Shown here: piece by piece, positions 21,156 to 23,921 of the stretch
How the letters are laid out: every line of letters begins with the position of its first letter
Numbering within the stretch: the stretch's first letter is position 1
Virus record (IMG/VR): IMGVR_UViG_3300044707_000453
Location: 1-23,921 of that record
Strand: one strand, 5' to 3'
DNA from: a virus
DNA: 23,921 bases
Notes under the pieces: generated by a model
Database searches by the model: none
The model's input: the letters and a program-made list of their open reading frames with translations, nothing else
What the model was told of the DNA's origin: nothing
Position numbers and translations under genes: made by a program

Positions 21156-22591
21156 GCCCGATAACCGAATGGGCCATCCCGCATCCGGAGCAAGGCGGCG
21201 TGGTCGTGCTCGCAGGCCGCAACGGGTCGGGCAAGTCCACCGCCCTCGAAGCGATCCGCGCGGCGATCGGAGGCAAGGCGGACCTGTCCGCCCGCGACGG
21301 AACGGCTCGTGGCACGATTGAGGCCTTCGGCGCGACCATCACCGTGGCCGCTTCGACCCGCAGGCGTGGCGAGGCCGATGTGGTGTCGATCGAGGGCCGT
21401 GGCGACGTGGCCGCCCTGGTCGACCCCGGGATTGCCGATCCGGTCGCGGCCGACGCGGCGCGAGTTCGGGCCATCGTGGCCATCTCCGGCCGCTCGCTCT
21501 CCGCCGCCGACTTCCGCGACCTGCTGCCGGACCCAGGCGAGTGGGAGCGGCTCGTGGGCGAGATGGCCGCAGGCGATCCCGTCACCTTGGCGGGCAAGAT
21601 CAAGCGGGCCATCGAAGCCGAGGCGCGGCGGCACGGCGAACGGGCGGCGGCGGCGATGAGCACCGCCCAGACGCTCCAGCGGGAGAACGCGGGCATCGAC
21701 ACCACCGGCGAGCACGACGCGGCGGTCCTGGCGGAGAGGTACGCGGCCGCGCGGGCCAACGTGGCCGAGCTGCAAGCCGACGAGCGAGCGTACGCGGCGG
21801 CGGCCAAGCGGCGGGCCAATGCGGAGGCCGAACTTGCTGGCGTGCAGTTTTCGCCGGGAGATTTGGCGGCGGCGGAGGAGCGGGCATTTCACGCGCATCG
21901 GCTAGTCCACAAGCACGCCGACGAAGTGGCGATGATGATCCAGCGGCTTGAAGCGGCCAAGCAGGCCCTGGCAGCGGCTGAAGCCGATGGGCGCATTGCC
22001 GCGACGCTCGCGCGTCAAGCCGAGGCCGACCTGGAAGCGGTCAAGGCCCGCGCCGCTCACGTGGCAACACTCCAAGCGATCGTCGCGGAGGCGTGGGTGC
22101 CGATACCAGCCCCCGACGAAGCGGCGGCGGCGTGGCGCGCCGTCCAAGACGCCAATTCGGCAATGGAAGTCGGTGGCCGAATCCGCGAAGCCCTGCGGCG
22201 GCAGGAGGAGATCCAGCGGGCCCACGCCAAGGCCAGCGAAGCGGCTCGCGACGAGCAGCGGCTACGCGGCGCGGCCCGTGGCGTGGACGGCGTGCTGTCG
22301 GCGGTCGTCTCCGCCTGCTCCGCCGCCCTGCGGGTCGACGATGGGCGGATCGTCACCGATACGGCTCGCGGGCAGACGCTCTACGCTGACCTGTCGCACG
22401 GCGAACGCTGGCGGCTGGCCATCGACTTCGCGATCCGCGCCGTGGGCCGTCGCGGTGTGCTGGTCTGTCCGCAGGAGGCATGGGAGGGACTGGACCCCGA
22501 CAACCGCGAGTCGGTGCGGATCCAGCTCGAAGGGTCGGGCGTGACGCTCTACACGGCGGCGTGCTCGGATGGCGAAAGGGCGGTGGCGTGA
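21128..22591 (+). CDS. SMC/RecF/RecN-like ATPase of the recombination module
   Basis: A 487-residue ABC-type ATPase. The Walker A motif is GRNGSGKST (30-38) after a short N-terminal sheet. A long Ala/Glu/Arg-rich coiled-coil region spans roughly 150-320. The ABC signature YADLSHGERWRLAIDFAI has LSHGE at 422-426, and the Walker B position reads VLVCPQEAWEGLD (444-456). Instead of hhhhDE, the last positions are Pro-Gln-Glu: the catalytic Glu is kept while the Asp is replaced. ATG 21128 follows AAAGGAG. Proteins of this shape (RecF, SbcC and phage gp46 relatives) organise or hold DNA ends; here it would work with the YqaJ nuclease and RecT encoded upstream. No partner Mre11-type nuclease gene is visible, so the YqaJ protein may fill that place. 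Confidence 0.82.
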   Translation: MSDITIRNVGPITEWAIPHPEQGGVVVLAGRNGSGKSTALEAIRAAIGGKADLSARDGTARGTIEAFGATITVAASTRRRGEADVVSIEGRGDVAALVDPGIADPVAADAARVRAIVAISGRSLSAADFRDLLPDPGEWERLVGEMAAGDPVTLAGKIKRAIEAEARRHGERAAAAMSTAQTLQRENAGIDTTGEHDAAVLAERYAAARANVAELQADERAYAAAAKRRANAEAELAGVQFSPGDLAAAEERAFHAHRLVHKHADEVAMMIQRLEAAKQALAAAEADGRIAATLARQAEADLEAVKARAAHVATLQAIVAEAWVPIPAPDEAAAAWRAVQDANSAMEVGGRIREALRRQEEIQRAHAKASEAARDEQRLRGAARGVDGVLSAVVSACSAALRVDDGRIVTDTARGQTLYADLSHGERWRLAIDFAIRAVGRRGVLVCPQEAWEGLDPDNRESVRIQLEGSGVTLYTAACSDGERAVA

Positions 22592-22827
22592 TGCTGATGA
22601 CGCTTGTCGAAATAGGGCGATGGGTCGCGTTTATTGGCTCCGTTTATTTGCTTGGAGGGCTGCTGTTCGAATGCGTGCGACGATGGCTCGACCAACGCAA
22701 ATCGCGGCAAATTCGGGAGGAAGCCGAGCGAATGCGGGCCGAATACCTAGCGAGTTTGGAACGCGGCTATGTGCCGCCAATCACGATTACGACCACGGCG
22801 CCGCCGGAAAAAAGGGGCTCGGAATGA
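22591..22827 (+). CDS. Small membrane-anchored protein with Thr/Pro C-terminal tail
   Basis: A 78-residue protein starting in a TGATG overlap with the ATPase gene. One hydrophobic span (GRWVAFIGSVYLLGGLLFEC, residues 9-28) is followed by a strongly charged helix (RRWLDQRKSRQIREEAERMR). The tail ITITTTAPPEKRGSE ends the protein. The basic side after the span predicts a cytoplasmic helix. The C-terminal TTTAPP tail is shared with the next protein. No family is recognised; membrane location suggests a role at the cell envelope, such as superinfection control or lysis timing. Confidence 0.55.
   Translation: MLMTLVEIGRWVAFIGSVYLLGGLLFECVRRWLDQRKSRQIREEAERMRAEYLASLERGYVPPITITTTAPPEKRGSE
22789..22806 (+). 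repeat. 18-bp direct repeat encoding the TTTAPP tail (second copy 23007-23024)
   Basis: ACGACCACGGCGCCGCCG occurs exactly at 22789-22806 and at 23007-23024, each time at the end of a small gene and in the same reading frame (Thr-Thr-Ala-Pro-Pro). Similar Thr/Ala/Pro codons end the fibre gene at 13094. The two copies suggest local duplication or recombination, or selection for a common tail. Confidence 0.75.
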
Positions 22828-23039
22828 CCACGGACGAAACGCAGCGGATGGAGGAAGTGTCACGCGAAGCGGACGCCATGCGGCAGGAATGCTTAGCCGT
22901 CGCGCAGCAACTCGACGAGCTATGGCAGCGTGTTGTGCGGGCGAGCTGGAAGGCTAACCACCTAGCAAATCTGTCAAGTCGAACGGCGGGATTGGCGGTT
23001 ACGACAACGACCACGGCGCCGCCGAAGGAGGGCTCATGA
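22824..23039 (+). CDS. Hypothetical helical protein with Thr/Pro tail
   Basis: A 71-residue protein in an ATGA overlap with the membrane protein gene. It is almost entirely helical and acidic (TTDETQRMEEVSREADAMRQ, ECLAVAQQLDELWQRVVRAS). After LANLSSRTAGLAV it ends in TTTTTAPPKEGS, nearly the same tail as the preceding membrane protein. This suggests that the two proteins share a partner or came from duplication of their ends. It is probably a coiled-coil dimer. No family is recognised. Confidence 0.52.
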   Translation: MTTDETQRMEEVSREADAMRQECLAVAQQLDELWQRVVRASWKANHLANLSSRTAGLAVTTTTTAPPKEGS

Positions 23040-23242
23040 ACTCCCTCGAACGACAACGGCGGCTGACGAAGCTGCTGGCGATGGTGCAGACGACGCGGGT
23101 GGCGGTCTGGGCGCTGAGTGACCGTGTGCGGCCCGACAACGAATCGCCGATCATAGTTGAGCTAAACGGATCGGACATTCGGCTGCAACAGGCGGCCGAG
23201 TTGCTCGCGAGCGCGATCGAGCGTGAGACCGTCGAAAGCTAG
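23036..23242 (+). CDS. Hypothetical small protein
   Basis: A 68-residue protein, ATGA overlap with its neighbour. Two helical parts (SLERQRRLTKLLAMVQTTRV and DIRLQQAAELLASAIERETV) flank a short strand-like region SPIIVELNG. There is no membrane span or catalytic motif. It is the last gene before a strong hairpin, so it probably ends the operon that began near 17790. No family is recognised. Confidence 0.5.
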   Translation: MNSLERQRRLTKLLAMVQTTRVAVWALSDRVRPDNESPIIVELNGSDIRLQQAAELLASAIERETVES

Positions 23243-23256
23243 GCAGTCAAAAAAGA

Positions 23257-23287
23257 AGGCGGCGCGGCTGGCGAGACCGCGCCGCCT
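23257..23287 (+). terminator. Perfect 11-bp GC hairpin, probable transcription terminator
   Basis: AGGCGGCGCGG (23257-23267) pairs perfectly with CCGCGCCGCCT (23277-23287) around a 9-base loop, in the 95-base gap after the last gene of the operon. AAAAAAGAA lies immediately upstream, which would be the U tract for transcription from the opposite strand. On the + strand no T run follows, so + strand termination may be partial. Confidence 0.65.
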
Positions 23288-23337
23288 AACGGCGGAAAGA
23301 CGCACGAATCATACACCAAAAGCGGCGGCGGGCAACA

Positions 23338-23921
23338 ATGGACGAACCGAGACACTGGGTGCGGATACAGCGCCGCATCCTGGGCGGGTCGCTGTGGGCC
23401 GACCACCACGGCAGCCGAATTTTCCTCTATCTGATCCTCGCTGCCGAGTGGCGCGAGGGGCCGGAGCGGGGCACGGTCTGGACGACGCGGGCGGCGCTCG
23501 CCGAGGCCAACCATTGCACGGTCGGGGAACTCGAAGCGGCCCTGAGGCGACTCCGCCGACGCAAGCGAATCGAGACGACCCGCGAGCGAAGCGGGATGCG
23601 AATCAAGGTCGCCAATTACGACCGGTATCAAAGCTGGAAGCGCGACCCATCCCAGGCGTCGAAGCCGCGAGCGAAGGCCCCGCGCGCCGCAGCTCCGCCG
23701 CACCAGCAGGCCGCGCCGGGCGTCGTCGCCGCGCCGGCCGCGAAGCCGTCGCTGGTGATCCCAGCCGAGGTAATCCGCGAGGCGTGGCACACGGGCCGCA
23801 AAGACTGGGCCGGACTCGCGGCCCTGCCCGTCAAGTCGCTGCCGATCCCGGCTGGAGATACGCGGCATCCGCTGGAGTGGCTGACGCTCGACACGTGGCG
23901 AGTGGATCCCGAGGGGCGATT
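23338..23921 (+). CDS. Phage replication initiator / replisome organiser-like protein (3'-partial)
   Basis: The reading frame starts at ATG 23338 and runs off the right edge with 194 full codons and no stop. The N-terminal ~95 residues are a winged-helix pattern typical of phage replisome organisers: HWVRIQRRILGGSLWADHHG, FLYLILAAEWREGPERGTVW, RAALAEANHCTVGELEAALR, and KRIETTRERSGMRIKVANYD ending in RYQSWKR. A Pro/Ala/Lys-rich linker follows, and then a second region (VIREAWHTGRKDWAGLAALP) that may contact helicase. The ribosome site is not obvious; the gene follows a terminator-like hairpin and may have its own promoter. Such proteins bind the phage origin and recruit the host helicase. Confidence 0.72.
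   Translation, partial: MDEPRHWVRIQRRILGGSLWADHHGSRIFLYLILAAEWREGPERGTVWTTRAALAEANHCTVGELEAALRRLRRRKRIETTRERSGMRIKVANYDRYQSWKRDPSQASKPRAKAPRAAAPPHQQAAPGVVAAPAAKPSLVIPAEVIREAWHTGRKDWAGLAALPVKSLPIPAGDTRHPLEWLTLDTWRVDPEGR

Overview
This window is a compact, GC-rich stretch of a tailed-phage or prophage genome. Every convincing gene lies on the + strand, and most neighbours overlap by 1-14 bases (ATGA, TGATG and TAATG junctions). Gene order is siphovirus-like with a long non-contractile tail. It combines a lambda-family portal, a fused prohead protease/major capsid protein, a DUF2190-like decoration protein, head-tail joining proteins, a tail tube, an overlapping chaperone pair and a tape measure. 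The codon style and several families point to a phage of a planctomycete-type bacterium: the Thr/Cys-rich tail protein, the GT2/methyltransferase cassette and the phage CsrA. That host assignment is inference; no host gene, integrase, attachment site or tRNA is visible, so a free phage and a prophage cannot be told apart.

Layout. 1-400: end of a DNA adenine methyltransferase. 457-5846: portal, protease-capsid fusion, decoration protein and head-tail connectors. 5857-10892: tail tube, tail assembly chaperones in two overlapping frames with a T TTT TTC slippery heptamer, HK97 gp10-like protein, a beta-rich unknown, a short tape measure and a tail-tip-like protein. 10899-13094: a cysteine-rich tail protein with long polythreonine linkers. 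13158-16467: a three-gene cassette of a GalNAc-transferase-like trimodular glycosyltransferase, a SAM methyltransferase and a second glycosyltransferase. 16464-16676: a small HTH regulator ending the late block. 16686-16712: the best promoter in the window, opening an early-type region of small unknown genes, a structured untranslated segment (17630-17760), a CsrA-like regulator, and a recombination module of YqaJ exonuclease, RecT annealing protein and SMC/RecF-like ATPase. After a few small proteins and a strong hairpin (23257-23287), a replication-initiator-like gene runs off the right edge. No lysis genes were recognised, and there is no gene-free stretch over 300 bases.

The most interesting proposal is that the mucin-like Thr-rich tail protein is the substrate of the glycosyltransferase/methyltransferase cassette directly downstream. 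The first enzyme of that cassette carries the DxH motif and the downstream acidic block typical of polypeptide GalNAc-transferases. If so, this would be a phage-encoded O-glycosylation system that decorates its own receptor-binding fibre. This is inferred from motifs and gene adjacency, not shown.
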